DNA from: Cruorifilaria tuberocauda
Lineage: Eukaryota > Nematoda > Chromadorea > Rhabditida > Onchocercidae
Direction: 5' to 3'
Length of the DNA stretch: 20,782 nt
NCBI GenBank assembly: GCA_013365365.1
Contig: JABVXU010000782.1
Coordinates: 1 to 20,782, forward strand
Shown here: positions 20,664-20,782 of the stretch, piece after piece
Layout: each line of letters opens with the position of its first letter
Position numbering within the stretch: position 1 is the stretch's first letter
Notes under the pieces: model-generated
What the model saw: the letters and a program-made list of their open reading frames with translations, nothing else
What the model was told of the DNA's origin: nothing
Database searches by the model: none
Program-made: the position numbers and the translations under genes

Positions 20664-20782
20664 AGATTAGCTCAATCGCCATTTTACATTTTCGTGTGGA
20701 ACTGTAGTAGAGGGTAACTTTAATATCTCGATAAAGTAATCATGCTAGCCATGATTATGCGTGGTTTCCACAGATATCATGC
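20664..20782. other. 3' flank of the plus-strand gene
   Basis: No coding signal, no AATAAA. Probably 3' UTR, cut by the window end. Confidence 0.4.

Overview
The window looks like nuclear DNA of a nematode, most likely a clade III (filarial-type) parasite. The sequence is very AT-rich and its genes are split into small exons. Introns end in the nematode consensus (T)TTTCAG, and three copies of the nematode transthyretin-like (TTL) family lie in tandem. An Sm-like protein begins with the worm-style N-terminus MVLPLSLL. The genus cannot be told from sequence alone. Every gene was rebuilt by hand from donor and acceptor sites and codon phase, so single exon edges are inferences. For the main genes the phases close exactly and total CDS lengths divide by three.

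Layout, left to right. 71-206 (-): possible last exon of a gene running off the left edge. 207-2113: AT-rich DNA with a tandem duplication and a 20-bp palindrome. 2114-4280 (-): an unrecognised six-cysteine small protein, with its last two exons well supported and three upstream exons compatible in phase. 4281-6183: no convincing gene. 6184-8615 (-): a nine-exon PP2C-type phosphatase of the ILKAP type, 371 aa. 9330-10449 (-): four-exon LSm4, 136 aa, with a two-codon first exon. About 10.62-10.75 kb: a GC-rich island with a 14-bp palindrome upstream of LSm4. 11670-13127, 14405-16378 and 16956-18072 (all -): TTL genes A, B and C, each with four exons and the same intron phases (1, 0, 0). 18073-19374: intergenic, with a perfect DR1 nuclear-receptor element. 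19375-20663 (+): an unrecognised protein of 222 or 236 aa with two phase-consistent splice forms.

How the parts may work together. LSm4 (RNA processing) and the PP2C phosphatase are housekeeping genes on the same strand. The TTL array probably makes small secreted proteins. Its members have diverged strongly but kept the gene structure, and each carries an extra last exon coding for a lineage-specific C-terminal tail. The most interesting points are these tails, the reciprocal tandem-donor/cassette-exon arrangement in the plus-strand gene, the unrecognised cysteine-rich gene, and the short perfect regulatory-type motifs (DR1, GTCACGTGAC, CACGTAATTACGTG). There is no sign of rRNA, tRNA, CRISPR, prophage or transposon genes.
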